From Emergomyces orientalis (lineage: Eukaryota > Ascomycota > Eurotiomycetes > Onygenales > Ajellomycetaceae), in the NCBI GenBank assembly GCA_002110485.1, contig MOWL01000067.1, positions 248,001 through 312,000 on the forward strand: 64,000 nucleotides of DNA, written 5' to 3'. A program made the position numbers and the translations under genes. The notes below the pieces were generated by a model. It was given only the letters and a program-made list of their open reading frames with translations, had not been told where the DNA came from and did not search any database. How positions within the stretch are numbered: the stretch's first letter is position 1; every line of letters begins with the position of its first letter. Of the stretch, positions 11,286-23,392 are shown in pieces.

Positions 11286-12558
11286 TCAAGCCCTCTTGAA
11301 TGCTGCCCTTCTACTCTTCCCTGGTCTCTGTGCGCCTCCCTTTTTGTGTCCTTTCATTTTACCCACAGAAAAACCGCTCAGATCACCACTGGAAACGGCA
11401 TCTCCACTCTTTGCGAATCGCTTCTTACCCCCAAACCCAAACTTCTGATCCTTCTTTTGTCGCTTGCTTTGTGCGCCTGGGCCGTTGCGGCTACCCTTAT
11501 TGGCCCCGCCCCGCGAATTGGATTTGCCGGCATCTTCGAGGGCGACGTCGAAAAGGTCTGGTTCTTCAATGGGGGCGCCATCGCTGGCTTTGCGCTCTGC
11601 AAAAGGGAAAGCAATTATGTTAGGTGTGCAATTTACGGCGACAGTTTGGAATAACGCAACGAACGGATATTGATAACTTACTCCTCTTCAGACTGCTGAT
11701 CTTATCTAGTGTTTCCCGCTTCTCCTTCTGTCTCTGTTGTAACTTGGCGATCTGGACCTGTTTTCCGAATTTCTTAAGATCGCGCTGCTTCTTAGCTTCT
11801 GCGCTTGCCTTCTTCGACGCAGCTTCGTCATACAACTTCTTCTTCACCCTGCCCATGTGCTCGTCGGATTTTACCATCTCGGCAAAGTAATCTGTCGGTC
11901 GTGAAAAGAGTATCCCTTCCTTTTTTAATAGATCTCTTGCGGATTTCGCGGCGGAAACGCAAACAGTGTAGAAAGCTAATTCACGTGTAAGGTCATCGTT
12001 GGGATCTGGGACATCTATGGGCTCTGTTGATGTGAGGGAGTTATGTTCTGAGAAGGGAGTTTGAGGCGTGATATGCGAGATGCGCTTGAGTGAAGAGAGG
12101 ATGGCGGCGGAATTGTTGATTGTGAGGCGTTGGTGTGGTATTACGTCGGTGGTGTCTTCCTCCTCAAGGTCAGACAGGGGAATGTCCTCCTCATCCTCGT
12201 CGTCATCTTCATCTTCATCCTGCTCTTCTTCATGATCCGTCCATTGTTCGTCGTCAGCGGGTTTTAAATCAGCGAGTTTACCCTCTTCTTCATCCCCAGT
12301 GCCATTTTGTTTCAAAGAAGCAATATCCTGATGAGTTAAGTGTCAGCAATGGCAATAATAGCATTTAATGGTCTAGGAAACGCATACACTCTGTTTGATT
12401 TCCTGCTCCTCATTATCATTTCGGGTATCTTTGGAATCTCCCTCTGCCGCTCGTTTTTTCTTCTCTGCCGCCTTTTGAAGTTTCTTCTGCCGCTCTAACT
12501 CATAATTGCGCCCTTTATGGGCATCTAGTGCCGATAGCAATTTGCTCTTTTTCACCAT
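11286..12558 (-). CDS. EBP2: rRNA-processing protein Ebp2
   Basis: Three exons: 12558-12388, 12327-11682, 11596-11286; 375 residues. Ebp2 is a nucleolar protein needed for 27S pre-rRNA processing and 60S subunit assembly. Seen: a basic N-terminus, a long acidic stretch (EEEQDEDEDDDEDEED), then the conserved Ebp2 core (ELAFYTVCVSAAKSARDLL, FSRPTDYFAEMVKSDEHMG) followed by a Lys-rich coiled-coil helix (KKLYDEAASKKASAEAKKQR..KQVQIAKLQ). The C-terminal exon has the family's basic tail ending in RPGKSRRAAFKRA. The second junction restores LDKISSLKRKRK, which fits the family. Length and layout are normal for fungal Ebp2. Confidence 0.95.
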
Positions 12559-14661
12559 TGCGAATACGTGAAGGGTAGAATGCCGACAGCAAAAATACTA
12601 ATATGACGGTAATTGGTGTGCTTTTTCTTCGCGCGGCGGAAGCAAAATATCCAGATGGAGCTTGGAGAATTTTTTGAAAGGTCGCTAGTCTATATCCAGT
12701 TAGCGGACGATTGTGAGTATTCGCGACTTTACCATATATGGATTAGTACATACAATCGCGTATCTAATCAACACGTGATAGTTTTACTAGCAAATTTCCT
12801 AGTTAGGAATTTCTCTTGCATCCTAGATCTTCGTTTTCGTCTGAAGTTTTGTTTTTCTCAATATTTCTCCCCTCTTATTGTCTGAGATTCCCGCAAGCCT
12901 AGTAAATCACGAGGATTATTTAAAGGAATTTCCCCAAGCTGTTTGGTTCTTCCTAAGGCCGCCGAACCCCCCTATCTAGATCAACAGTACAAAATCGGTC
13001 CAGGGATGCCTGAGATACGCCTCTCCCACGGAGCCCTAATGGCCACATATTGACCACGTCGGCCAGGAAATGGTATTGTAAACACAACTGCCAAGTTCTT
13101 CAATGTTCCTGAGCTTTTGTTTGCCTAGCAAATGATATCGCCCGTGATGGATCGCGAACCAATTCCGGATTTCCCGACAGTGCGGAAGATCTGTCTCCTG
13201 CCTTCAGTGGAAGCCATGTTTGTCTGAAATGCTGTGACGCGAGCACAAGGGAGCCAAAACCTTACTACAAAATTGCGGAACAATACAACCACGAAATCGC
13301 TGCAGGTCTAGACATCTTGGTTACAGCATCGCTGCTGTCGGGGTTGGTCTTGTTTACGCATGGAAAATCCGATCGTTTGTGAATTTGCCGATGTGGTGAT
13401 GTCACTTGGAAGCCAGCCCCGCTCCCGCGAGCCGGTGCTTCTCACGGCTCCCGCAATCAATTAATGCATTGTGTTTGAATTCGCTTGATATCTTTGGTTT
13501 TGTGGTTACTTACATTCTATTCTACCACCACTGTTTCAGACCTTCTGGTGTACAACATGCTTAAGTTGTTCCTCTGCAGGAATTGGGTCCACAATATGCA
13601 AGTGCCAAGACGGAAAAGGCGCCTGCCTCGACGATGAGGTTCGATGGAACCGAACTACCCCTCTATTTACAAGAGAACCGCAGATGGATCAGAATGCCCA
13701 ACCCAATTACGATATCAACCTAATAAGGGGCAATATGACCAGGCGGCCACCAAATCGAGAAAATGATACTTGCCCCTGAAGATCTAGTCCGTGGGGAATT
13801 CAAATCAACTCCCGACCCCCAGGGCAGAAAAGGCCTAATAGACTGCTGGAAAGGTTGTGTTTCACTCGAGTACATCATCTTATCCATCGGCTGACACGAA
13901 ACAACGCATTTCATCGTGTCAGGGAGAATGCTAGCGCCGATTTCATGATATGAGTTCCCGTTGTAAACATTTTCTTCGAAGAGATGTACACAACTGTGCA
14001 AAGGGACGAAAAGAACACCTCGCACACATGTGTGCCTGTCTGCTGTGCGGACGTCTTTGATCGAAACCCTAATTGCCAAAAACCGTTGGAAGCGTTTAAT
14101 GGAAGTTCAAAAAGGTCAAGACTTTTACCTACAACTTCCCAGACGGCCATATACGTTGATATTGGCGTTCTTAGCCATGTCTCAGAGATATTTTAATTCC
14201 ATTGAATCCTGTTTTTCGCTACCTGCTGAAATAGCAGATATAGATCATTATCAGTCTCTGCACACCCCCTTCCTATGGCCTTTATGCCGTATGGGGAGAG
14301 TTCGATGATGATCGTACTGACCATTCGCCAAAATTTATGAAAAGATGGCACCACTAAATCCATCACGAACTTTGCGGCTGCTAGATACATCCTTTTGTCC
14401 TGCACGGTTGATTACAACTAGCTGAGCCAACCGAGAAACCCAGGACTTTGATTTCCGCAACTCGAGATTTCGTGTGCTTGGTTGGCAGTGCCAGAGGGGA
14501 GGGAATCACAATCTAAAATGCAAGAAGCAATCGTATATGCTAAATGTGTGCACACTCCATCCCAAGCCAACGTCAATGAATCAATTTGCCTACGTAGTAA
14601 TAGATGGCTAAAACACCTCGGCTTGCAAAATAAAAAATAACCCCAGAATGATATTGTATCT
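12559..14661. other. Long intergenic region, EBP2 promoter and AGE2 3' flank
   Basis: 2.1 kb. The first few hundred bases are the EBP2 promoter and leader. From about 12,900 to 14,600 base composition is gene-like and no frame exceeds about 120 codons. I recognised no domain on either strand. It could hold a decayed gene, but nothing supports a call. Confidence 0.4.
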
Positions 14662-16716
14662 TCACTCCCACACATTAGAAAACAAATCATCATTCCCTGA
14701 AAATCCCCCAGCCGGCTTTGGCTTCGAGGTAGCACTACTAGTCGGAGCCGGGGGAGGGGCGCTTGTCCACCCACCAAAATCTTCATCAGCAGAAACAGTG
14801 GGCGGCGGCTTAGTGGTAGAAGTTGAAGAGGGCGCGCCCCACCCAGAGCCAATGTCGTTGGCAGTAATTGTATCAGGGACCTTCATCATTGATGCAGAAG
14901 TTTGTTTGTTAGTCGGGGAAGTAGCTTCGGTTGTGTTCCAAGCATTGCCGCCCCAAGGATCAATGGCGCTGCTTGAGAGCATATTACCGACGTTTGTAGC
15001 GTTGGTGGGTGGAGATACAGCGGGTTCTTTTGCGGGGGCCGAGAGGTTAAAGATGGAGTTCGAATTATCTGTTTTTGGTGGAACTATTGGAGGAGATGCG
15101 GAGTTGGTGGTCGACATGGATGAAAACAGGTCAAAGCTACTTGTTGAAGTGGCGGGGGGAGCTGCTGCCGACTTCATTGAACCCATGGTGGCCCCGACCA
15201 GATTGAAATCTCGTCCGGAAGAGATAGAAGGATTTCTCGCTTGCTGTGGCTTTGGGGCGGAGTCAAAAAATCCACCACTGCTAAACGGCGGGGAAGAAAT
15301 TTTTGGTGCCGCGGGCGGGGACTTGGGTGCGCTGAACGATCCGAGGCTCGAGAACGCATCATGTTTCTGGGGTGGAGGAGATGTGGTGGCCGGAAAGCTC
15401 AAACCACTAAAAGCATCGGTAAGTCCACCAAACGCATCGGACTGGGATCGAGCTTGCTGCTGCGGTTGGGGGGAGAATGACCCAAATGACGTATTGCCCT
15501 CGTGCTGCGGCGGGGATTGCGGCTTGGGTGCTGATGCGTATAAAGATAGAATAGATTGTTTGAGATCGGGCCTTGAAGGTCCGGTGGAGCCTACATGGGA
15601 TGACGGAATGCTAGATGGGCGGTTTGCTGCTGGCTGAGCCGAGCCGAAGAAATCCAGCCCAAGTAATGAATCGGCCGGTTTGTTTGGTTTGGGAACGGGA
15701 GCTGGAGCTGGAGCTGGTCTGGAGGAGCCTGTTGGAGGTCGGATACCTGGTAAATCTGTGGTATTAGGCCTCTCAGGAGGCGTAGGAGCATCGTCATCGA
15801 ACAGATTCATTGGCTGCCCTAGTCGACGCGGCGCAGGCTGGCTCACTGTTGATGCGGCTCGATGGGACGCAGATCGTTCTAGCTTTGCTTTCTCCTGGAC
15901 GATGGCCAATGGCTGTGAGAAGCTAGTAAGTAACAGAAGGGATGTTGGTCTTGAACAGCCCGAAACTTGGAAAGACTCACCATATTATCATCACCTTCAT
16001 CGACATCAAGGGTTGATGGGTCGGGCATTGGTCCGTCCATTACCCACCGTTTCGACTCATATTTGGTTCGAATGAATTTCTCCATGTTCCTACAAGTCGA
16101 ATTAGAATATTGATTCTGGTGTATGAGGCTCCGGGTGGGTGCGGAATACATACGATTCTGATGGGACATGTCCAGGGGCAAGTTTTGCTTCCCAGTACCT
16201 AGCGATATGCGTTAATATATTCTCACACTCGACTACTCCTCTAAAACTGAGTGGAGATAGGACAACAAACTTATTAGCTCTGGCATTTCCCCATTTAAGC
16301 ACACTCTGTATTTGCTCATCCGTCCAAGTGTCAAGATCGACTGATTTTACCCGGCTGATATGTGTACCCATACCCCTGTGGATTCCCGAACAACGAATGC
16401 AAACGAAAACACCGATATTCCAACTAGCCCATCTCGGATCTATTCACGAAAAGGGAGCAATGTTAGCTATCTCTACTGGGCCAAGATTCGAAAATCATGC
16501 TGCGGAAGACATAGGCAAGGGGGATATATGTTCAACCCGGAAATTGAACACAGAGCAGAGAGGAGGAGAGCGGTAACCGAATCAGTGGGGCATACGTTTA
16601 TTCCGCTTGCAATCTGCACAAGTCTTATTGCATTCCAATTTTAGCAGATTCTTGATAACCAGCTGGTTCTTTGCTGCTCGTTCAGCGGCCGGGTTGGCCG
16701 TTCGTCTAGACGCCAT
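14662..16716 (-). CDS. AGE2: Arf GTPase-activating protein, Age2 type
   Basis: Four exons: 16716-16596, 16439-16154, 16089-15981, 15912-14662; 588 residues. It stimulates GTP hydrolysis on Arf at the trans-Golgi and endosomes. The N-terminal ArfGAP zinc finger is complete: C33-x2-C36, C54-x2-C57 and the arginine finger R62 in SGIHRGMGTHISRVKSVDLD. The finger is split by intron 1 after NK and by intron 2 after the conserved W-E-A-K-L region. After about residue 150 the protein becomes Ser/Pro/Ala rich, with repeated short FF/DLFSS/GFF-like motifs (DSLLGLDFFGSA, SSFDLFSSM, NDDLFSNVWE at the C-terminus) that resemble clathrin-adaptor docking peptides. That docking role is inference. A 329-codon frame antisense to exon 4 is a shadow. 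Confidence 0.93.
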
Positions 16717-17265
16717 GGCTCAGATGTGAGTCGGGACGATATGTTCGATACGGGGATGGAGGGGAAACACAAAGCACAACCCGATGGTTGAATGTACAGT
16801 GTCCTTATTCCGGTGAAAAGTGATTGTATGCAGGTGGAAATCAGAGAATGGGAGTCAGACAAGGATATAATGCACGCCGCTCCACTGTCTGGCTGCCTAA
16901 CCGATCCTGATCGAATTGTTGATATTGGTGTGGTTTGCAGAGGGTCGGTTTGATATCGGGACTCTCTGCAGCGACTTAACATTTCTTGTTTCCCAATCAG
17001 GCACCTGAGGAAAAAAGGTAGTATGACTAAGCATTGGGTGCAGTATAGAAGCCAAGTGCGCAAAGTTGTCTGTGATTCATAAGTTGTAACCAAAGTGCCA
17101 TTAAAATAGATAGAAGCCAGATAGCCCATTGCTCCAAATGTGATCTCACATCCACAAAGGCTCATATTTACTAAATCGTGAAAATTAATTCCCTATCCAA
17201 AACAATACTAAAAACCACAAAATGCGTCAACCCCTTTGCGTAGCTATTTATCAACCATTAATTAC
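16717..17265. other. AGE2 promoter / MSRB 3' flank
   Basis: 549 bp between two minus-strand genes. No domain, repeat or RNA gene recognised; the open frame across it on the minus strand has no family resemblance. Confidence 0.5.
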
Positions 17266-18055
17266 CTAGTTCCCTCCGTCCTTCTTCTCCCTCACCTTGC
17301 TTTCATTCTCCGTAAACCTCAAACTAATACTATTAACACAATGTCTCTCATTTGTCGGCGTCCGATATCCTTCCCCCTTAAACACATGTCCTAAATGGCC
17401 CCCACAGTTCGAGCACAGAATCTCAGTCCGGTTCATGCCAAAGGATTGGTCCTCCTTGCGCGTCACGGCGCCTGGGATCGAGTCAAAATATGCCGGCCAG
17501 CCGCAGCCGGATGAGAACTTGTGCGAGGCCTTATAAAGCGGGGAACCGCAGCCGGCGCACTCGTAGACGCCCGATGAAGGGGCGTGTTTGTCGTATTCAC
17601 CGCTGCCAGGGGGTTCAGTGCCTTTGTTGCGGAGAATGCGGAATTGTTCTGGAAGGGGGGGGATAGCAAAATGGGCAGGGCGGTTAGTTTAGATACATAT
17701 ATATATATAGGAAAAAAGGGTTAGAGAATGGGAATGTGGGGTGAACAGTTCCGAAATCGCGTAACTTACCCTGAGTCAATACCGCCTGCCACTCCTCATC
17801 CGTCCGCTTATCCGGGAACTCCATATTCTCCGTGTTCTTATTTGATGAACTGAACCACGCAGGGAGGAATGGGATCGTGGGAATAGAGCTGAATACGACA
17901 GTTTTGTGGCTGGATAGCGATGGTTGATGTCCGCGCGCAAAGCGGGGATGACCAGGCCGGAGTGGAGTTATAAGCTGTCGGGATAGATGAGATAGGGATG
18001 AAATAGTATGAAATGTACGTCGATGGAGAGGGAGACGAAGATACGACGAGCGCAT
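17266..18055 (-). CDS. Peptide-methionine (R)-S-oxide reductase, probably mitochondrial
   Basis: Two exons, 18055-17770 and 17648-17266; 222 residues. MsrB reduces the R-epimer of methionine sulfoxide in proteins using thioredoxin. Seen: zinc sites C126-x2-C129 (YECAGC) and C174-x2-C177 (LCSNCGGHLGHVF), the GCGWPAYFD block with the probable resolving Cys144, and the catalytic Cys199 in ERHCVNSISL. The first ~75 residues are rich in Arg, Ser and His with no acidic residues until after residue 70 (MRSSYLRLPLHRRTFHTISS), which is typical of a mitochondrial presequence. An alternative ATG at the start of MEFPDKRTDEEW would give a cytosolic form, so dual targeting from two starts is possible but not shown. 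Confidence 0.95.
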
Positions 18056-18579
18056 AGAGTACGAAATAATCACGGGGTGTTTCCTTCCTTCGGGTATTGT
18101 TAGAAGAATTTGGGGTGATATTTATATCAGGCGTAGCGACTGGTCGGTAGGAGTCGAGGATAATTAAAGCATAATAAGCTTTCTGAAGGTTTACGAGTAT
18201 GTGGAAACATTCTAAAGTTCACAACTATGACCTCATATTTATTTTTAAACACACCTCAGCGGGTGGGGCGATTCAGGCGAGGGGCAGCCTACCGCTACTT
18301 CGAACAAAATAAATTAGATACATATTATAAATGAGCATTTGCATTGTAAAATACTTAATTGATGGTGGTACACACACAACTCGTTAAAAGGGTCACGCTC
18401 CTAATAGCGCCATGGCAATGCTGTATACATGAACCAACCTAAAGTGATAAAACCCCAAGCAATGATAAATAGCTTCTGTTCTATGGAATCTACAGTTTTG
18501 ACACTTCCCATATTCAGTAACAAACGACAAAAGAAAAAAACCCCCATAAGAAAACCCACACGCCAAAACCCAACCATGC
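18056..18579. other. MSRB promoter / CUE2 3' flank
   Basis: About 520 bp, AT-rich. The only notable frame is a 59-codon minus-strand ORF (18577-18401) with two hydrophobic stretches; it starts just inside the Cue2 stop region and I do not recognise it. Confidence 0.4.
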
Positions 18580-20321
18580 TCACCTATGTCTAGCCATCCC
18601 AGTAACCGTCAAGTACCCTTCCCCAACCTCAACTTTCCACCCTTCATTAGCCAGAGCCCTTGCAACTGCAGGACCCAACCTAGCAGTTCCATTCTTAGAA
18701 TGCCGACCGAGGCCAGTGATGATGCGATACCCCTCTTGCACTGGACCCCACCCACCCGGCGCATACTTGGTATCACCAAGAGAATCCCACCATGCCTCCA
18801 CCCTCCTCTTCGCGATACCGACGGCATGTTGGACGCTGACACCGTGCAGGTCCAGTAATCTGCTATTGGACTGCGACTCCACGAGCGCGTCTGCCGCAGC
18901 TGCGGCTTCTTTCTTTGCTTTTTCCATATGATCTCGACCTACGGCGGAGTAGTACCCGGCCGCACCCCCCATGAGGTGATCCGATTTGCCACGGCGATAG
19001 GCTGAATTAGCCTTGGTGAAGGCGCTGTGCCCTGCGATAATGTGAGAATTGGCTATCGCTCTGCTTGTGAGGTGGTCGCGCTGAGGCTGCCGTGTCCACG
19101 CCGGGGGTTTCTGAGTTTTGCTCGGAGAATCATCCAAGTCTATCGGTGCCAGTTGTATTTGGACAATTTCTGTGGGTGGTGGGGGTGGTTTGACGGTTAT
19201 CATGACGGTTGTAAGCTCACTTGCTGCAGAGGTTGAGCTCCTCGTTAGTCGAAGCAATCCGGCAAGCTTCTCTGGTGAAATTTTATGGAACTCCTGCTGG
19301 AGTTCTGCTATTTGGGCGATAGTGACCGGATTATCCATCATGTCTTTTGCGTGTTGCTCTGCCTCCGTGGATGCAAGGGAGTGCAATGTGTTTGGGAGAG
19401 ACGCTCCATTCAGGTGGTAGGCAGACGTCACGGACTTGGGCGACAAATAAGTTCTGGAACAGATAAAGTCGACATCCCTTTTGCTGTTCTCCCATTTGTT
19501 CTCCACATTGTTGAGTTCACGTTGCATTAGGGCTGATGCACTCGAATGATGAAGAAATCCCTGCTTTTTCGACCGTTTACTCTTCGTCCTCTTGCGTTCT
19601 TTTAACTGGATATCGCCTTCGAAACCATCGATTCCTTTTGGTACTGACACTTTATCCTCTTGGTCATCTGCGCTTTGATCTTCAAAAAACGCCAGGTTGA
19701 GCAAAACATCCATGGAGCGATCAATATCTTCGGCGCATTTTCTCAAAGTGTGAACTATCGTGTAATGGTCAATTGACGGAAACATTTCTATCAAATAAGT
19801 CGTCTTGCCTTCCAGGGTAAGGCCTGTAATTCTCGAAACACGGTTCGGGGATTGTTCCGTATGAGGGCTACTCCACCCTCCACAGAATCGCGTAGGTATC
19901 TGGTTCTCCTCCAAACTAGCTGCGGAAAAATCTGACTCGATGCTCGTGATTTTCGACGTCAAAGAGTTCAGTGTTGGATGCGACCCATCTTGCTCTGATG
20001 CGAACTCATCCTGATTCCCTATTAGCTCCTGGCCACTTGTGCCAGAAGGGTCAAATGCAGTATTTTCTTGTTCATCGGCGGAGGCCTTCAGCGCATCAAG
20101 AGTGTGGCGCAGTTGCTGAACACTATCGTCATCGAGAAGGTCATAATCGTTTGCAATAGCCGCGAAAAGCGCAGGGTCTAGCGGTGGGCAGTATTCATCT
20201 TCCAAGCCCTGTCGAGAAAAATTAACAGCAAAAATGTTAGCAAAGGGGTGCTGGTAGGAGTCTGGTAAGGTATGTGCATATCAATACCCACTTTCATGAG
20301 GCTTTCAATAGGATCATCCAT
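18580..20321 (-). CDS. CUE2: Cue2-like endonuclease: CUE, DUF1771 and Smr domains
   Basis: Two exons, 20321-20292 and 20208-18580; 552 residues. Yeast Cue2 is the ribosome-associated endonuclease that cuts mRNA at stalled, collided ribosomes (no-go decay). Seen: an acidic N-terminus, a CUE-like ubiquitin-binding fold near residues 146-186 (YLIEMFPSIDHYTIVHTL), a helical DUF1771 region before the nuclease, and the Smr domain at ~460-552 with LLDLHG (the LDxH element) and the second motif RIITGLGRHSKNG. The first exon carries only ten codons; a phase-0 junction gives MDDPIESLMKGLEDEY. The closing TGA falls in a perfect donor-like context (AGGTGAGC), so a further 3' exon is possible, but the Smr fold is already complete. 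Confidence 0.88.
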
Positions 20322-22091
20322 CAGGGAAATCGGGAGCACTTAAGTCTGGCAGCGGGCCTATGAAGCAGTGGCATCGCTCTGAAGGAGAAGAAAAGAGTAG
20401 GTTGATGACAGAGTTGCATGTACTGTACAAGCAAGCAAGCAAGCAATGACAAGAATAACACACGAATGTTGAAAATGCTCCTGACAACACGAACAAATAT
20501 TATGCTCGTAGAACCCAGATGGAATTTGCAAACTTGGGTACAGAGAGAAAATAATTGGCCAGAGGAAGCTAGTGGCAGCGCATTAAATGAAAATTGGCTG
20601 ATGAATCACCAACAATGGTGATGACTTGTTAGATCATGACTATAACTTTTATAGCAAAAAGAAGCAAAGGCAAATATTTGCTACAAAGAAAGAACTTAGA
20701 ACAAATTATAGGCAGTTGTTGTTGTTGCAGACCAGATCAACAAAACAACCAGCGAGTGGTCCGTCTTCATATCCCCGTACCTGTTAACCAGTACGCATTT
20801 TTGCATCGCGGAGGGGAGATTCCTTGACTCACAAACTGCCTGGTGTTTGTAGCTGGAAGTTTGGGACTCAACATTGTTTATCCGACCCGACCAGAGCCGG
20901 CTGACAAATAACCAGCTTCAACCACCCCATAGTTAGCTGGTTACATAGTTTGTTCCTTCTTCTTTTTTGGGCAATGGGATGTTGTCTGGATATCGGTTCG
21001 ACCTCCTTGGGACTGCTGAATCCCCTCTCAGCTATACAGAGTACACAGGCTGCTGATCCCGAAATTACCACCAGCCACACAAAACACAAAGGCAGCCAGT
21101 CCCAACTATTTGTGTGTACTACTATGCACGCCCGACGCCAATCCCCCCCCGAAGGAGCGGGGGGAGCAGAAATTGCGCATTGGGATTTTCTGACCAGCTG
21201 ACCGTCTGCCTGCCCCTCACGTCAACACATAATAGAATCCGTACATATACGAGGCATCAACAAAGAGTGTGGGCGCGCATTTAATTTCCCCACCCCTCCA
21301 CCCAGCCTTGATTGTTGGAGTATACTTCCTACATATCATCATCTCATTTTCGTATATGCAACAATTGCATTCCCTTCATTTTTATTTCCTGAATTCCACC
21401 GGCAGCGTGAGAGGAAGAAGCTCACACTTGACGGGCTCATGGTTTATTTTCCTTCTGGCAAATGTTGATATGTTTTTATGCAAAATTTGATTGATGCAAA
21501 TCTTCATTATTGTCATGAAATCTAACTCTTCAGCCATTTTTGATCTAATATCTTAGTCTGATATTGGCCATTAGCAGTGTATTTTGCTAGAAAGTACGCC
21601 TTTTGGGAGATGCTTTCTTTCGCGAAGCAGGTTTTCCCTCCCTCCCTATAACTTTTGCATTTTTCTTTTTTTTAGGAAGTTTTTACTCTTTTTCTTTTCT
21701 TTTCCTCACAAGTTATTATAGTATTATATTATTTTTGGTGGTATCAACTTGGTGCAAGGCTGAGTCCTGAAGACATAATGAGCAAGTGGAAGAGAAATGC
21801 AACACTAATATTCGCTGTGTTGTCCATCTTCTAAAATTATATCAGCCTCTTTTCTGAACAAAATATCATCAGGCAACTTTTTCTTCCACTTTTGTTTTTC
21901 CATATAAAACGCAAAAACACTACTCTCACAAACACTTATTTTCACTCTTTATATCTTTTTATTCAATCATTTGTGCAGATTTGATATTTTTGCATCTTCT
22001 CAACTCAGTTTTATTTATTCGCGGCCCCCCTGACAACACTAGGCTTTCTCATCATAGTTTTCTGCCAATTTTTTGAAGGGTTCAGTAGGCA
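20322..22091. other. 1.8 kb intergenic, CUE2 promoter to small Cys-rich gene promoter
   Basis: No gene recognised. It contains a GCAA tetranucleotide run (about 20431-20446) and a C8/G6 hairpin-capable pair at 21143-21164 around GAAGGAGC. From 21,640 to 22,020 there is a T/C-rich stretch of the sort that precedes fungal transcription starts, consistent with a + strand gene at 22,092. Confidence 0.45.
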
Positions 22092-22334
22092 ATGTGCCAG
22101 CTCACTATGGTAAAGATAAAGCATCGGTGTGGGCATTCAATCGATGGATGCGGGGACCTCCTGCAATGCCCAGCCTTTACATCGAATAGGCCCGCCATCC
22201 GGTGCCACTCTCCGTTGACAAATTGGAGCTTCGGGCTCCGGACTTTGCGTAGCCCTTGTTATGACTGCCTTGCGGAAGGCAGCTGGCAAAAGACTGCTCG
22301 GGGAATATGGCGAAGGGGAACACGGCGTAAGTAG
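22092..22334 (+). CDS. Small Cys/His-rich hypothetical protein
   Basis: 80 residues as a single exon. The protein begins MCQLTMVKIKHRCGHS and has spaced Cys (MC.., RCGHS, GCGD, QCPA, RCHS, PCYDCLAE), a pattern that resembles short metal-binding-like hypothetical proteins common in filamentous ascomycetes. A T/C-rich promoter-like stretch precedes it. A donor-like GTAAGT at the end of the frame (about 22,328) could join to an exon after 22,370, replacing the last two residues and adding about 30. No function can be assigned; it may also be a remnant. Confidence 0.45.
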   Translation: MCQLTMVKIKHRCGHSIDGCGDLLQCPAFTSNRPAIRCHSPLTNWSFGLRTLRSPCYDCLAEGSWQKTARGIWRRGTRRK

Positions 22335-22790
22335 TTTTTCCACAGATACAGCTGATTTGAATTGACAGGGCTCATGCTCGTCTTTAGCAGATACCCGACC
22401 CTTTGCAGCTTGACGAAAGTTGCTGGAAGAAATATTTTGTGTGTATGAATGTATGACTGCCATTTCTCATATCTGTCTGAACAAAAGCTAAGCTAATCAT
22501 CATTATGTGAACTAGTTAGTTATATGTGAATCTTCGTTTGATGAATCTGATAGACAAAGGGTTCACTGTTGTGATACAGTTTGCATGAGTACAAATTCTC
22601 AGTTTACATATCTTGTTTTCTTTTCTTTCCTCCTCATGCTTGGTTCAAAATTACTCTATTCCTGAATTTCTTTGATATCAACCCTAATAGCTTCTCTTCA
22701 ATTTGATTATTCTAGAGACCTTGTATTTTTATTTTTATTTTTGTTATTTTCTATCACTCAGAGCAAATCCATCACAAACCTCCACATACA

Positions 22791-23392
22791 ATGGTATTAA
22801 TTGGACAGAAGCTCCTTCTCAGGCTCACCAGGGTTGACATTCTTGTCTCAGGTTCAGTGAGTATTGTATTTACCATTGGGCATTTCATTGAAGGTACCCA
22901 TCGTCTACCAAACAAACATTCAATCTACGACGAGCAAATCAAATGATACTCTGGTTTGATCGCGGTCCTAAAGCATGAAAAATATATATACGACTTCCTC
23001 AACGACCAACCCCACCCAAGCATCCTCCAAACCATCCTTGACTACCCGGACGGAATCTTCATGCCACGGATGTCATGCAACGTGCATAATTGGATGAGAG
23101 ATGATCCAAAAATCCATACCACGACGTCTTCGAAGAAACATCCAGTTACCTCACGGAGCAATTCGCCATCGGCTCGTCCATGGAAACCGTGTTTACAGGT
23201 ATAGAGCCGGAGCTGGATATCACAGGCAAGAAGTTACGAGAGGACAGCGTGCCGGATACATGTGGGATTCTTGGCGGTGATATCATTGCCAGCTGCTGGA
23301 ACAAGGAGTATGTGTCCATCGCTGCCCTGGCGGAGGCGGTTATAGAGTTAGAATTGGAATTGGATGATGAGCGGGATATCAACGGGGTATGA
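22791..23392 (+). pseudogene. Relic of a fungal protein-kinase-like gene
   Basis: Three pieces in order resemble the large family of short fungal kinase-like proteins. They are a leading segment with SGSVSIVFTIG (a glycine-loop-like position), a middle segment ALKHEKYIYDFLNDQ-like (VLKHEKYIYDFLNDQPHPSI), and a C-lobe segment LTEQFAIGSSMETVFTG..PDTCGILGGDIIASCW. A TGA stop (about 22,942) interrupts the first join, the frame shifts between the middle and last pieces, and the catalytic HRD and DFG region is missing. It cannot encode an active kinase as it stands. The family assignment is from remembered motif patterns. Confidence 0.5.

Noticed and set aside
13720..14079. 119-codon minus-strand frame
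   Set aside because: No recognisable family; adjacent frames overlap it and it has no splice or promoter support.
14648..15637. 329-codon + strand frame
   Set aside because: It lies antisense to the last AGE2 exon. The minus-strand reading has a continuous family-consistent protein and the + frame is its Gly/Ala-rich shadow.
18401..18577. 59-codon hydrophobic frame downstream of the Cue2-like gene
   Set aside because: Two membrane-like stretches but no family resemblance or promoter; it starts at the end of the neighbouring gene and is probably its 3' UTR.
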